From NCBI GenBank assembly GCA_025677835.1, contig JAIXMR010000106.1:1-64000 (forward strand): 64,000 nt of DNA, in the 5' to 3' direction. The notes under the pieces are model-generated. The model was not told the DNA's origin. It searched no databases and saw only the letters and a list, made by a program, of their open reading frames with translations. A program made the translations under genes and the position numbers. How positions within the stretch are numbered: the stretch's first letter is position 1; the number at the start of each line of letters is the position of its first letter. Positions 1-11,997 of the stretch are shown piece by piece. The stretch is from Sporodiniella umbellata. Its lineage: Eukaryota > Mucoromycota > Mucoromycetes > Mucorales > Rhizopodaceae.

Positions 1-810
<810 letters not shown>

Positions 811-1476
811 ATGTTGAAGAAACACACTGTTTATATTATTACCGGTGGCAACCGTGGGTTTGGAAAGGCCATTGCAGAAACTGTAGCTGCCAACTCCCAA
901 GAAAAAACAAGCGTCATTTTGATTGGGAGAAACCGAGCAGAATTAGAAACTGTCAAACTTGAAAATGTCAGTACTCATTTCATTGGCAATGTCAGTTTAG
1001 AAGGCTCCATTCAAGTGGAAGAAACCGTTTTGATTCCTTTACAGGAAATGATGAACGTAAAAAAACACAAATTCTTTTTCCTGTCAAAAAATAAACTTGC
1101 TGTTTTTGATAGGAATGGCGCGAAAACGACGTTGCACCTATTACTCAAGTGATTTTAATCAACAATGCAGGCTCTACAGGCGATTTGTCAAAGCAAGTCA
1201 AGGATTATACAATGGAAGAAATACAAGCTTATAACGATTTTAACATCAGCTCCTACTTTGCTTTAAAGTAAAAAAAAAAAAAAAGACCTGCTTCCAGTTA
1301 CTGATATGTGATGATAGTACAGGATGTATTCGTCTTTTTGAAAAATATGCTAGTATCCAATTGACTATTGTCAACATCTCCTCTTTACTTGCTATCCAAG
1401 CTTTTCCCAACTGGGGTCTCTATGCTACAGCCAAAGCTGCCCGTGACATGTTGATGAAAGTGATTGCCAAAGAAAA

Positions 1477-1511
<35 letters not shown>

Positions 1512-1853
1512 GAATCTATTGTATTGTCAACCAACATTTAAACCCTAACCTTTCTTTTTCCAAAAAAAAAAAAAAAAAAAAAAAAAACAGCCTTCAGTCC
1601 GTACATTGTCTTATGCACCAGGTCCATTAGATAACCCTATGCAAAAGACAGTGCGTGAAACACTTGGTGATCTTGAGCAAAAGAAAATCTATGTCGGTAT
1701 GGCAGAAGAGGTAAGGATTGATGGATAGATAAGCACATGCTGATATTACAATAGAAAAAATTGGTGGATATGGGTGAATCCGCTCTCAAATTATATCAAT
1801 TGATTCTTGAAAACAAGTATGAATCAGGTAGTCATATTGACTTTTATGATTAA
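811..1853 (+). CDS. Short-chain dehydrogenase, sepiapterin reductase-like
   Basis: NAD(P)-dependent SDR. The five exons I can join are 811-1056, 1113-1267, about 1311-1478, about 1591-1710 and about 1755-1853. Residues 8-18 hold the cofactor motif ITGGNRGFGKA, followed by VILIGRN. Exon 2 gives the NNAG strand (LINNAGSTG). Exon 3 gives NISSLLAIQAFPNWGLY with the catalytic pair YATAK (Tyr-x3-Lys). Exon 4 gives SYAPGPLDNPM, typical of sepiapterin reductase rather than generic SDRs. Introns 2 and 3 contain long A runs directly after GT. The third exon acceptor is inferred as GATAG before TACAGG because it is the only nearby site that keeps the frame. If the subfamily is right, the role would be pteridine reduction, but a general carbonyl reductase is possible. 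Confidence 0.85.
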
Positions 1854-1979
1854 TAAATAAGCCATTTTATTTTATTATTATGACTGTTGTGGCTATTAAA
1901 AAAGGTAAAACAAACTTGAAGGGGAGAGGGGGTGGATAAACCGTTTTTTTTTTTTTTTGTTTTTTTTTTTGGAGTGGGA

Positions 1980-3651
1980 CTACCAAAGAAACTTGTTGGA
2001 AATGGACACAGGTTTGTTTTCAGAGTTTAAACGGGTAGCATGAAAACATTGATCGAATCTGAACTCGTTGATCAGAGTAGCTACCTGTGTAAAAGCGTTT
2101 TCCCACTCTTGGCTACTCTTTTGATCGTCTGGAAGTATATAGAGTCGATTCTCAATGGCTTCAAATCCATCTTCTGCCTGATCTTGCACATTTTCAGCAA
2201 ATTGCAAGGCAAGGCCCAACGAGCCCACATCAACAAGTCGTTCATCGTCATCAATAGGTGGGTGGAATATCTTTAGAAATGAGCTCAAAGGTACCTTGTA
2301 AAGCGCCTTTCGTCTCTAAAAAAAAAAAAAATACACACACACACGTATAAACCGATCAATGTTACTTTTACCTTGTTTATTTGTTTACCTCTTTATATTC
2401 GAAATCATAAAGTTCAAAGCCTTCAGGCGTTAGAATAGCCCAGTGACGGTTCCATCGCTTTATATATATATGTAAAAGAGCCCCCCGGTTTGTTAAACAT
2501 AGATATAAATTGACACGACCTTTACTACTTACAGGTATTGCTCTTCCTTTTGTATAGACCGTGATATATCCTTTATAGATTGTTTCGTTTTTCAATAGTC
2601 TCATCACGCTAGGGCTTACAAACGTCCCATAGACCACTAAAACCTGGAACGGCTCTTCGGCTTCATCTGGTTTTAGTGTGATTCTTTCTACCTTCTTCTC
2701 TGTTGGTTTCAAGGTGATTTGAAATTCATGAGATCCTAGGCTTTGTTCAGGCCGTTTGAAATGAGAACTGATAGATCCCAATAGATTGTTTGAATGAGAA
2801 TAGATTGTTAGATTTGCCTTTGTCTCTCCATAAAAGTCTCTATAAAGGATTTAGTCTTAAAGAAAGCAGAGAATGCATCTTACATTAAATAAGTTTCATC
2901 CATAATGGCTTGTGTGCCAATCTTTCCACACTTTTGACTTGTTGCATAAGATCCATAAAAAACCTCATCTTCCACAGTAATAGAAGGTCGGACAGGGTAA
3001 GCTTTAGTTTTTTATATCAAAAAAGATTAGATAAAGGCCTTTCTTGGTAACAAAACAAAAGGTACCTTTGGATGAAAAAGGACTATTCACTTGTAAAACT
3101 AAGTAAAAACTATTTAGTATTTGCTTTTGTAAATGATTTTCTACTTCTTTGCTTTTTTTTTTTTTTTGAGTACCTCGAATATAAAATGTTCCTTTTGCTT
3201 TTGGCTTCTGAGTTCCACGATGTTTGAATGCAGCGCTACCAAATCAAAGAGAAATCAGATAAAAAAAAATAAAGAAAGAAACTTACGCATGGATATGGTG
3301 AGGCTTGCGTAAAACAATGGATCTAGGGTAGTTTAAGAGTGGGTTTGTAGGCTGATCGTTCATATCAAAAGATTCGGAAGCGATCCACTGGTATTTGTCC
3401 TCTGGCAATTGATCGAGAGTTTCACAAGGGCCGTTGTAATGAATTATGGGCTCACTCACTGGCCTACGTCGATGCATCAACGGTTGTTGAATAAAAGTAG
3501 AGAGCCTGTTTTTGGTAAAAGAAGGTTTATAGGTTCGCGAGGATTTTCTTAAAAGAGGTACCGAGTCATCCTTTTGATGAGGCTTGTCTAAAAACAAAGT
3601 GGTGCCTGTCTTGTTGAGTATCGGGTTACTGATCATGCCTTTGATTGTCAT
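1980..3651 (-). CDS. Anillin/Bud4-like protein with C-terminal PH domain
   Basis: A multi-exon gene on the minus strand. The N-terminal exon (3651-3287) is basic and disordered (MTIKGMISNP...). It is followed by small exons (3235-3174 and a short one near 3100-3060), then about 3000-2880 (PSITVEDEVFYGSYATSQK) and about 2830-2530 (SHEFQITLKPTEKKVERITL), all resembling the beta-rich anillin homology region. The last exons (from about 2461) form a PH domain: WNRHWAILTPEGFELYDFEYKE, then in phase RRKALYKVPLSSF, ending ENRLYILPDDQKSSQEWENAF, a classical PH last helix. Proteins of this plan (Bud4, Mid2, anillin) scaffold septins and the contractile ring at the cortex. The start is fixed by an in-frame stop just upstream of ATG 3651. 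Family assignment is by domain pattern, so Bud4-like is probable and not proven. Confidence 0.7.
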
Positions 3652-4011
3652 TTTTGAGTAAGCGTATCAGATGTTTTCGAATTGCTTTACAAATAAAAAA
3701 GAAGAAAAAGGGAAAGGGTACAAGAATTGTTTTATTCTACAACATTGTTTTCGGAATTTTTTTTTTTTTTTTTTTTCATAAAAATGTGTTTATCAAAGAA
3801 ACTATTCTGTTAAAAAAATTGAAATAAGCAGACTTAAGATCATAATTTCGAATTAAGCTGTTATCTTTTCTAAAGGCAAAGAATACAATAGCCAATTTTT
3901 TATTTTATTTTTTTCCTTTGTCTTTTGATCTTGTTTGGTTTTTATTAAGTTATAATGATTAGAGAAAACACGAAAAAGAGAGATAAGCACAAAAGCTGAA
4001 AGATGTGGGAA
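3652..4011. other. Intergenic, AT-rich
   Basis: About 360 nt with a long T run near 3758-3777. It separates two genes on the same strand. No gene seen. Confidence 0.5.
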
Positions 4012-4782
4012 TTAGCAGAAACGGAAAAAGAAAATGCTTCTTCTTTTGGGCTGAGTGCTTGTACTGGCGCCCCTTTCTGGCGCATTGGATACTTCGGGTA
4101 CCGAAACCTGACCCTTATTTTCTATAGGTTGGGAAACAGCCAAGCTTTCAGTTTCAGCCTGGAAAACCTGGTGATCTTGTTTTGGCTCTTTGATATGAAG
4201 ACTGGATATAACACTCTGTTGGTCAGCTTCGATTGTATCACAGGGATGCTCCATCACTGGCGAACACTCTAGTGATTTGGGAACAAAGGATGAGCGAGAT
4301 TTATCCACACTTGTAACTGAGATTGTCGAATCAGGGCTTATCTCTACTGAGCCTCTATGGCTACTGATTCGGCTACTCTTTAGTGCAGTAGATGATCTTC
4401 TAAACATATCTGACATTGACTGCTGCTCGTCTCCCTTTATTTCTTCTTCATTCTCTTCCTGCTCCTCGTCTTCTTCTAGTTCCTCCTCTAGTCTCTCCTC
4501 TTCCTCGTCCTCTCCTCCCTCCACTAACGAAGGTGTCTCACCGCGGTATGCAGGACTGGACATCCTAGATTCATATAGGACAGAGGGCTGGCTGGACTCC
4601 ACAGGAGAGAAGTCTAAGCTTTCAGCGCTATCAACCACTTGGCTGTTGCGTTTCAGCTCTGCCATAGGGCTTTTGGCTTCCTGCTTGCCAAAACGACTCA
4701 GGATATCGGTGGAAAAGGAATCTAAAGATAGGTCTAAGGTAGGAGGTGACCAGAGCTGAAACGAACTTTCTTTTCTTTCCAT
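4012..4782 (-). CDS. Acidic, serine-rich disordered protein, unknown function
   Basis: Uninterrupted ORF of 256 residues from ATG 4782 (MERKESSFQLW). The frame extends further upstream, but the upstream part is a low-complexity F-rich leader. The protein is intrinsically disordered. It has a Glu/Asp block at about residues 88-123 (EDEEEERLEEELEEDEEQEE), then Ser-rich stretches (FRRSSTALKSS, SVEISPDSTISVTS) with many SP sites that could be phosphorylated, and a basic tail KRRS. No globular domain is recognised. It lies upstream of the PH-domain gene on the same strand, but no splice joins the two in frame (see rejected items). The last codons (RSIFFFRFC) look like run-through of a T-rich segment, so the true 3' end could be spliced differently. 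Confidence 0.55.
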   Translation of the reverse strand: MERKESSFQLWSPPTLDLSLDSFSTDILSRFGKQEAKSPMAELKRNSQVVDSAESLDFSPVESSQPSVLYESRMSSPAYRGETPSLVEGGEDEEEERLEEELEEDEEQEENEEEIKGDEQQSMSDMFRRSSTALKSSRISSHRGSVEISPDSTISVTSVDKSRSSFVPKSLECSPVMEHPCDTIEADQQSVISSLHIKEPKQDHQVFQAETESLAVSQPIENKGQVSVPEVSNAPERGASTSTQPKRRSIFFFRFC

Positions 4783-6854
4783 AGTAATAAACTTACAGAA
4801 CAAAACAAAAAGAAAGAGAAAAGGAAAACAAAACAAAAATAGCCCAAAACCTTTTACATCCTCTTTCTTCCCCTATCCCCTTGAAAGAAAAAGAGTTCCT
4901 TGTCATACACACTAGGAGTTTTGCATAACTCAATAAAAGGAGCTTCATTACCAAACTCTATTCTGTCTCTTATATAACCTCTCTCTCTCTCTCTCTCTCT
5001 CTCTAATTATCTTTATTTTCTTGTTTTTTTTTCTTCTTTTCTGAACATGACTTTTTATCAGAAAAAAAGAAATTGCTACGCTCTAAAAGCGCTTTTGAGA
5101 CAAAATCGTTACAACACACATACTTTCTTACCTTAGTTTCTAGAGTTGGAAAGACGTGCTCAAATCTTTAAAACCTCTAAAAATCTTGATTTTTTTTCAA
5201 GCATGTTTTGTGAGGAATCACATAAACATCACATTGTGCAGTAAAAAAAATGCAGTTTTGAGCAGGGGAATAGTTGAGTTTCTTTGGCTTTTTTTTTTTT
5301 CCGAGAACAATAGGACCATCCTCTATTTTATATGAATTCGTTTTGCCATGGGAGCGATTTTCCAAAAGGATCACAGGCTGCTATAGGAAGCTTTTATATA
5401 TATATGTATATATATAGAAAGACTCAGATAGCTGGGCAATCCTCAAGATCTTTTTTGATATACAATTGGACTTTTTTTCTTAAAAATAAAAAATTTCTTT
5501 TTTGACTTTTCTCCTTAAGAGTATTTTAAACAGGGAGAGGTCTTAGAGGAGAGCCCAAATATAAAGGGGGCAGGAGAGAGGAAGAACACAAAAGGGGAAA
5601 GGGTAGCTTACCAATAGTCTTTGTAAGGCCTCTCTTTAAGCTATTTATTTACAGTGCATTAGGCTTCACTATCAACTTGTACCTTGTAATCCCCTCCCCC
5701 CCCTCCTTTCTTATTTTATACTCAAAGAAAAAACTGTCAACTGTGTCTATAGAAGCATACTAGATCTCCCTCTTTTTTTTTAAAAAAAATTCTGTAATTA
5801 CTGTTTGGAAACCTATAAAGGGAATATCGGGTGTTACCTTTGGGGTACTTTGATTTTGAGGGATAAAGAAGAAGTTTAAGGTTTAATTTATTGTTGGAAA
5901 AAAAGGCACCAAAATAGTCATATCAGGTAAAGACCAAAAGAATTCCAAAGTCTTTATGGCCTTTTTTGATATGCTTTTCATAGTGTGTTGTGTATTTATG
6001 AAGCTTTGTTTACAAAACAACAATGCATAATGAGCCTTTGACAAACACACGTATACGAATTCGCATACAGAGTCATTGCTCATATATAACTGTGTGTAAT
6101 AAAGATACTTTTACAAGGAATGAATGATTTTTTAATCCCTTGCCCCACTTTAGCTTCATTACAGTACATAAAACTCATGTGTCGACAACCCTGCTCAATA
6201 GCATAGCTAATGATACCGTTGATAGAACCTTTCCCCCTTTTTATTAGACTGGCCGAAATAGTAAAAAAAAAAAATTGAGTACGAGTACTGTATGTAAAAC
6301 TAAATAAAGTTTTTTGGTCCTTTATCACTCGGCCTATAGCCATTGTCTTTCAACAGTTACCACGCCTAGCTCATAAAAACAAAAACAAATAAATAGGCTA
6401 AGTGTACTCAAGAAAAACTATCCGTAGTCTTGTGATTGGCTCGATGTGATTACACATACACAAAGCGTCTACATATGCATACATCAACGTACACATTTAG
6501 CATCGATCTGCTCAGCCAAGCCAAAAGAAAATAAACGGCTTTTTGTTATTGTCACGTTCCGCCATACCTAGAATTAGAAAACAAAAAGGGAGAGGATTCA
6601 TATCCAAAACGGGATTTTTCTTGACACGCCAGGATTGCATAACTGTTCGTTATGGATTGACTACATATATTGGAAAGAGGAACAAACTGTCAACTTATTA
6701 TGCGGCATCATTTTTTAGTCAACACTCAGGCACCCCATCGCATCAATATACACGCAAACACATATAGCAGGCTCGCTTTTTCATTCTTTATATACAAAAA
6801 AAACAATATACATTCTTTATTTTTTCAACAAGCAAAAAAATAAAGTTAAATAAT
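4783..6854. other. Gene-free AT-rich region with microsatellites
   Basis: About 2 kb between the acidic-protein gene and the eL8 gene. It contains a CT repeat (4979-5004), a TA-rich stretch (5395-5416), a T9A8 tract (5773-5789) and a C run near 5695. Small ORFs here are short, low in complexity and lack recognisable domains. No tRNA or snRNA signature was seen. A TATATAA-like element at about 4970-4977 could belong to the leftward gene starting at 4782. Confidence 0.5.
4979..5004. repeat. (CT)n microsatellite
   Basis: Thirteen uninterrupted CT units, read directly. It lies about 200 nt upstream of the leftward gene starting at 4782, so it is GA-rich on that strand. Confidence 0.95.
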
Positions 6855-7854
6855 TTATTGACGAGCGGCAATTTCCTTAGCTTCGAGAGCAGCGCGCTTG
6901 GCCATCTTAGCGTTGGACTTGGGACCCATGATTCCGCCACCCCAGTGACGACGGTTGTCTTCCCACTTTTCGGTGAAGTTGACATTGACAGCAGCAACGA
7001 CATTAGCCAACTCAGACTTGTCAGCATCGGAGACTTCAGTCAAAACGAGAGCGGTAGCAGTCTTCTTGTGGACGAGGGCACCAAGACGAGCCTTACCCTT
7101 GACGATACAATAGGGGATACCCATCTTACGGCAAAGGGCAGGGATCCAGAGAACCAATTCGATGGGGTCAACATCATCAGCAATAACAACCAATTGAGCC
7201 TTCTTGGCTTCAATCAAAGCAGTGATGTGGTTGATACCGTATTTGATGGCCAAAGGCTTATCAGTCTTGGCCACTTCCTTCTTTTCAGCCTTAGCAGCAG
7301 CAGCGGCACGAAGACGATCACGCTTTTCTTGCTTACTTTCAGGTCTGTACTTGTGCATCAACTTGAAGAGTTGAGTGGCTGTGTTCTTATCCAAAACTTG
7401 GGTGAATTGGTTAAGAGCAGGGGGGACCTTGAGACGTTGTTGGAGGATCTTCTTTTGGCGTTGAAGACGAACGTAATGAGGCCACTTAACAAAGCGGGTT
7501 ACATCACGCTTGGGTTGAACATCTTGACCAATGCCGAAATTCTTGGGAGTCTTTTCGATCAAAGGGTTGGCAGCAGCCTTGGTGGTTTGTTTTCCCTTAA
7601 CAGGGTAAGGAGCAGGAGCAACTTTCTTTCCGGTAGACTTCTTTGAAGCAGGCTGTCATTGAGTGATAAAGGTTCGATCAGATTCAAATTTCATTTCAAA
7701 ATTTACAATTCTGATAAAACTACACTCTAGCAGTGAAAATGAAACAAAAAGGTATTACCTTTGTTGCTTCTTTCACTCAGCCAACAAACATCTTATAGAT
7801 GTATTGTGTGCAATTTACCAATGGTATTTTAAAAAAAGATAATCAACTTACCAT
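6855..7854 (-). CDS. RPL8: 60S ribosomal protein eL8 (L8/L7a)
   Basis: Large-subunit ribosomal protein that binds rRNA. The coding sequence is split so that the first exon carries only the ATG (7854-7852). A 199-nt intron (7851-7653, GTAAGT...CAG) follows, and exon 2 (7652-6855) holds the rest, giving 266 residues, the family size. Recognisable blocks are [38 protein letters not shown], the L7Ae core ([42 protein letters not shown]) and the tail [14 protein letters not shown]. An intron directly after the initiator codon is common in ribosomal protein genes, and the intron may carry regulatory information. I looked for a box C/D snoRNA in it and did not find a convincing one. Confidence 0.97.
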
Positions 7855-8730
7855 ACTGTTTTATAGATGGATGGATGAAGAAAAGACTAAGGGATATTGA
7901 TAGATTCGATTTATATAGGTTTTTCAAAAAAAAATTTTGCCATTTCAAAGGGCGATTTTTTTTTTTTTTAGCTAAAGCCTTGTGATTGCACTTTCTACTG
8001 AACAATACTAAATCAACTAGTTTACTAGAACTTACATCTAGCGTATCGTCCGCTGCCTTTCTTTTCCTTCAATAAACATAGCTCAAACCTGTCGTAATTT
8101 TTGCTTAACAGCGTAATTTTTTTTGGCCAATGGAAGGCTTTGGATAGACTGGTTGGGATTCTCTGAATATGTAGTCCAATTGACCCGTATACCATGATCA
8201 AAAGCAGTTTTCAATACCAGATCATGACAAAGCTACTATGGGCCTATATGGTCTTTGATATACTTCAACTTCTTATACTGTTTACTGTAAAAAAGGAGAA
8301 AAAAGCAAAAAAAAAAAAAAGCTAGTGGCCTAGAGACTTTTCAGTTAAACTCTTAGAGATCACAAGTCCTTAAAAAAAGCTATGAGAACACTTTCAATCA
8401 ATGGGCTCATAAAAAATTCAAACAGTTTACATTTATGCTTTTATGAATCAGGCCTCCAAACACCTTTGATCTTGTCTGCTGTATGGCTCAAGTTTGAACA
8501 TTAACGTTTGTTTTAAGAGCGAGTGTCTTAATGTGATACAAAAGCTTCAGTTTACAGACGGAGTACCAAAAGAGGGGTAAAACTTTATTGTTACTGTTTG
8601 CTCTTGCTCAAAACATCTGTGAAAGATAAGCCACTTTTGCAAACTATCCACCGTAACATCTCTTTTTTTTTTTGGCAGTTTTGCATTAAATCATAACTGA
8701 TCGGTTTAATTGAGCTGTTTGGGACAAAGG
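7855..8730. other. Divergent intergenic region (eL8 / Pus1)
   Basis: Shared 5' flank of the leftward eL8 gene and rightward Pus1 gene, with several A/T runs (7926-7937, 7959-7970, 8309-8322, 8661-8672). No further gene is recognised. Confidence 0.5.
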
Positions 8731-10469
8731 ATGATGAGAATTAGTGCAAGACTAGTCCATCTCCCGCTGACACCAAAGTCACAAATAGGTTTCACAGTCT
8801 CACGAAAATCTTTTTTCTACTCTTTTCATTCATTCCAAAGCATGGGAAATTCATGGTCGAAGAAAGCTCCTGAGCAGGAAGTGTCTGCAGAAACAGAAAC
8901 TATCGAAACAGTCTCTATTCAAACAGAGGTTTCTGTTGCATCAGAAGTTGTTGAACAAAACTCTAAGAGATCTCGCGGAAAACGTAAATCACCTAATAGG
9001 GATAAGAACGACTCCAAAAAGGCAAAGGTAGACACAAGAAGAAAGACAGCTCGTGATTTACAAGAAGCAGGGCATCAGTCCTCTGAATCCAATGAGCCTC
9101 GTGAGCCTCGAGTACCTAAGAAAAAAGTAGCTCTTTTGGTTGGATTCAACGGCACCGGCTACATGGGAATGCAATTGTAAGTATTCTGTATTGAGTGAGC
9201 TTTTTTTTTTTTTTTTTTTTTTTTTTTGAAAAAAAAAGACTGAAAACCTTTTTTTTAATTTTGGCAGGAATCCAAATGCTCAAACCATTGAAAGTACCAT
9301 TTTCAAGGCATTATGCGATGCAGGCGCCATTTCTAAGAGTAATTCAGATGATCCCAAGAAGGTAATTTAAAGAGGAAAACGACCATATAGAAATGTTGGC
9401 TCTTAACAACAACAATTCAATAGAGCGGATGGATGAGATGTGCCCGAACAGACAAAGGTGTACATGCCGCTGGCAATGTTCTAGCTTTGAAGATGCAAAT
9501 CCCTACAGACTACGATGTTGTTGAACGTATCAACTCATTTTTACCTGATCAAATCCGAGTTTGGGGCTATGTACCTGTAATTGGTTCTTTCAATCCAAAG
9601 AACCTGTGCGATTCACGTATATACGAATATCTTTTACCCACATATGCCCTGATGGAGCCTGCCAAACCCGAGTATAGCGACACGCAATTGTTTCCCGACG
9701 ATTTAGTACTTTGCAATAACGACCCTGTGAATCCAATAGTCAAATATACTCGACGCAGTACGCCAGAGCAAATCTTAGAAAGACATGCATTCAGGGCGCC
9801 TGAAGAAAGAATTAAAAAGTTGAGAGCGGCTATGAAGGCTTTTGAAGGCTCCCATAACTTTCACAACTATACAAACGGTAAAGGTGCTAGAGATCATAGT
9901 GCTAGGCGCTATCTTATTGAAATCACCGTCAGCGAACCCATGATTATAAATAAAACCGAATGGGTAAGCATTAAGCTTCATGGTCAATCTTTTATGCTTC
10001 ATCAAATTCGTAAAATGGTTTGTAAGTAGACAAATTGAAAATACAAAGAAAAAATAAGAGTGCTAAACTTTTTTCTATACTAGCAATGGGTCTACTTATC
10101 GCACGTTCTGATACACCTATCTCTTTGATCGAAAAAACTTTTAAACATGACCGTGTCAATATCCCAAAGGCTCCTGCTCTTGGCTTGCTGTTAGAGAAGC
10201 CTTTGTTCAAAGTATACAACGATCAACTCATCAAAAAATCGCATATGGATAGAGTAAAACTTGATTTTGAACAATACACAAACACCATTCAAAGCTTTAA
10301 AGAAAAATGGATTTACGAAAAGATTTTTGAAACTGAGTTGGAGGAAAATATCTTTGACAGCTTTTTGACTTCAGTAGATGCACATATTGGCAATGAATAT
10401 GATTATATTAACCCAGAGGGTACTATTCCCGAAGCCTGCATGATTCATACAAAACATAACGCAAAATAA
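8731..10469 (+). CDS. PUS1: tRNA pseudouridine synthase Pus1 (TruA family)
   Basis: Isomerises uridine to pseudouridine in tRNAs (in yeast also in U2 snRNA and mRNA). Exons are 8731-9176, 9268-9361, 9424-10021 and 10084-10469. The catalytic motif RCARTDKGVHA with the nucleophilic Asp opens exon 3. Other family blocks are KKKVALLVGFNGTGYMGMQ, FKALCDAGAIS, GSHNFHNYT and HQIRKMV, then SMGLLIARSD across the last intron. The N-terminus (residues 1-37) is basic, Ser/Phe-rich and looks like a mitochondrial presequence. A second in-frame ATG (8842, MGNSWSKK) would skip it. A lysine-rich linker (KRSRGKRKSPNRDK) is a likely nuclear signal. An upstream in-frame TTG exists at 8710, but the first ATG is 8731. 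The family call is secure. Confidence 0.95.
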
Positions 10470-10732
10470 AGACAAAAAAAAAGACATTGCTCATAAACAC
10501 TTGGCAAATGCTCATAATTGTGCACACTTTTTACTCCCACATATCGACACAAAACCACATTATTCGTTTGCTAACGGCTGAGTTAATAACTGTTTCAACT
10601 CCAAAGTTGAAACCTTGGATTTCCCTTGAATAAAGTTGATGACTAAAAAAGGAACACAAGGCAATATTAAATTTTCTTTCTTTTTTCAATATTTTTTCTT
10701 TCCTTTTCTTCATCTTCAGAAACAAGCAGAAC

Positions 10733-11984
10733 ATGGCAAACAGCGCAAACGAAAGAACCCAACAGATATTCAATCATTTATCTCATGTAACCTCCTCTAT
10801 GGAAGGCAAAGTCTGTATTGTGACTGGTGCTGGCTCTATTTATGGAATTGGGTATACTGATTTTCGTTTTGTTTTAAAATATACCGGCAAATTTTTTAAC
10901 TGTTAATATCTACTCGATCAATCAGCCGTGCTTCTGTATTTTCTCTTGCCAAAAGAGCCCCTAAAGCCATATATGTCACAGACTTAACTTTGGATAATCT
11001 TGAAGAACTATCGAAAGAAATTAAAACAGTTTATCCCAACGTACACTGTATTCCTCGCGCTGTAGACGCTGCATCTACTAAAGACGTCACTGCTGTCATC
11101 TCCGAAGCTCTGAACGAGTTTGGTAGATTAGATGTGTTTGTTGCAAATGCAGGTGTAGCTACGGGCACAAGTATTTTCGACGAAAATGAAAAGTCGTTTA
11201 TGAGAATGATGCGTATAAACACTTTGAGGTACAAGAAAAAAATTCATCAATTTTTTTTAAAAAAAAATGCCAACATAAAATGCTAGTGTTTTCTTAGCTA
11301 TAAAGCATGCCGGTATAGCTATGAAGGTAACCGGAAAAGGCGGAAAGGAAATCTCTGGTGGATCTATTGTCTGTACAGCTTCAGGTAAAAAAAAAACAGA
11401 ATACAAGAAAGAAAACAATACTTTTAAGTAACAATGGATGTTACAGTTGCTGGCATTCGATCTGGTGCAGGTTCTCCTGAGTACTCTGCTTCCAAAGCTG
11501 CGTAAGTGACAAAGCACCTACACTATATTTAACTAATTTTTTTTTCTAAAAAAAAAAAATTAGCGTAATCAACCTCTGTCAAACAGGCTCATATCAATAC
11601 TCCGGCACCAATATTAGAGTTAATGCAATCTGTCCAGTAAGTGCAAATATAAAAAGACATGGAATTGCGTTTTGCTATTTTGCTGAAATTAAGTATGTAT
11701 TGCTTCTAGGGATTAATTGAAACCGGTATGACGAAGTCAACCTTTGATTATGCAAAAGAAAGAGGTTCTAGCCACAAGATAGGCCAATTGAATCCCACAA
11801 AAAGATATGGTGTTGCATCCGAGGTATGTAAATTTTTAGGACAAATGTACTTAAAATAAAATAGATTGGTCATACGATCGCCTTCCTAGCATCAGACGAA
11901 GCCTCTTACATAAATGGTCAAGCAATTGCTGTTGATGGAGGTCTTTCATCAAGTCATCCCATTATTCCCGGAAAATCCCATTAA
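10733..11984 (+). CDS. Short-chain dehydrogenase/reductase (classical SDR)
   Basis: A seven-exon SDR starting at [11 protein letters not shown]. The N-terminal cofactor motif [10 protein letters not shown] is split by intron 1 (10852-10925) and continues [19 protein letters not shown]. The acidic residue at the end of beta2 suggests NAD preference. NAG strand: [11 protein letters not shown]. Active site: SIVCTAS...[12 protein letters not shown] (Ser, Tyr-x3-Lys). C-terminal signature: [15 protein letters not shown], then [20 protein letters not shown], which is the usual SDR end. Intron 2 is 11229-11286, with further introns near 11386-11446, 11503-11563, 11639-11710 and 11825-11865, all GT...AG. 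Substrate is unknown; the pattern resembles cyclopentanol or polyol dehydrogenases. The stop lies 13 nt from the stop of the convergent lipase gene. Confidence 0.93.
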
Positions 11985-11997
11985 AACGTAATATTTA

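Noticed and set aside
3652..4782. Fusion of the acidic protein (4012-4782) as N-terminus of the PH-domain gene (1980-3651)
   Set aside because: An in-frame stop lies just upstream of ATG 3651 with no AG acceptor in between, and no donor near 4012 joins in phase.
6858..7646. Long plus-strand ORF of 262 codons opposite eL8
   Set aside because: It is the antisense shadow of a highly expressed ribosomal protein gene with biased codons; no domain.
7669..7690. GGTTCGATC as a tRNA B box
   Set aside because: It lies in the eL8 intron with no A box or foldable acceptor stem nearby.
7653..7851. Box C/D snoRNA in the first intron of the eL8 gene
   Set aside because: CTGA-like boxes exist but no RTGATGA C box pairs with a D box at proper spacing and with a terminal stem.
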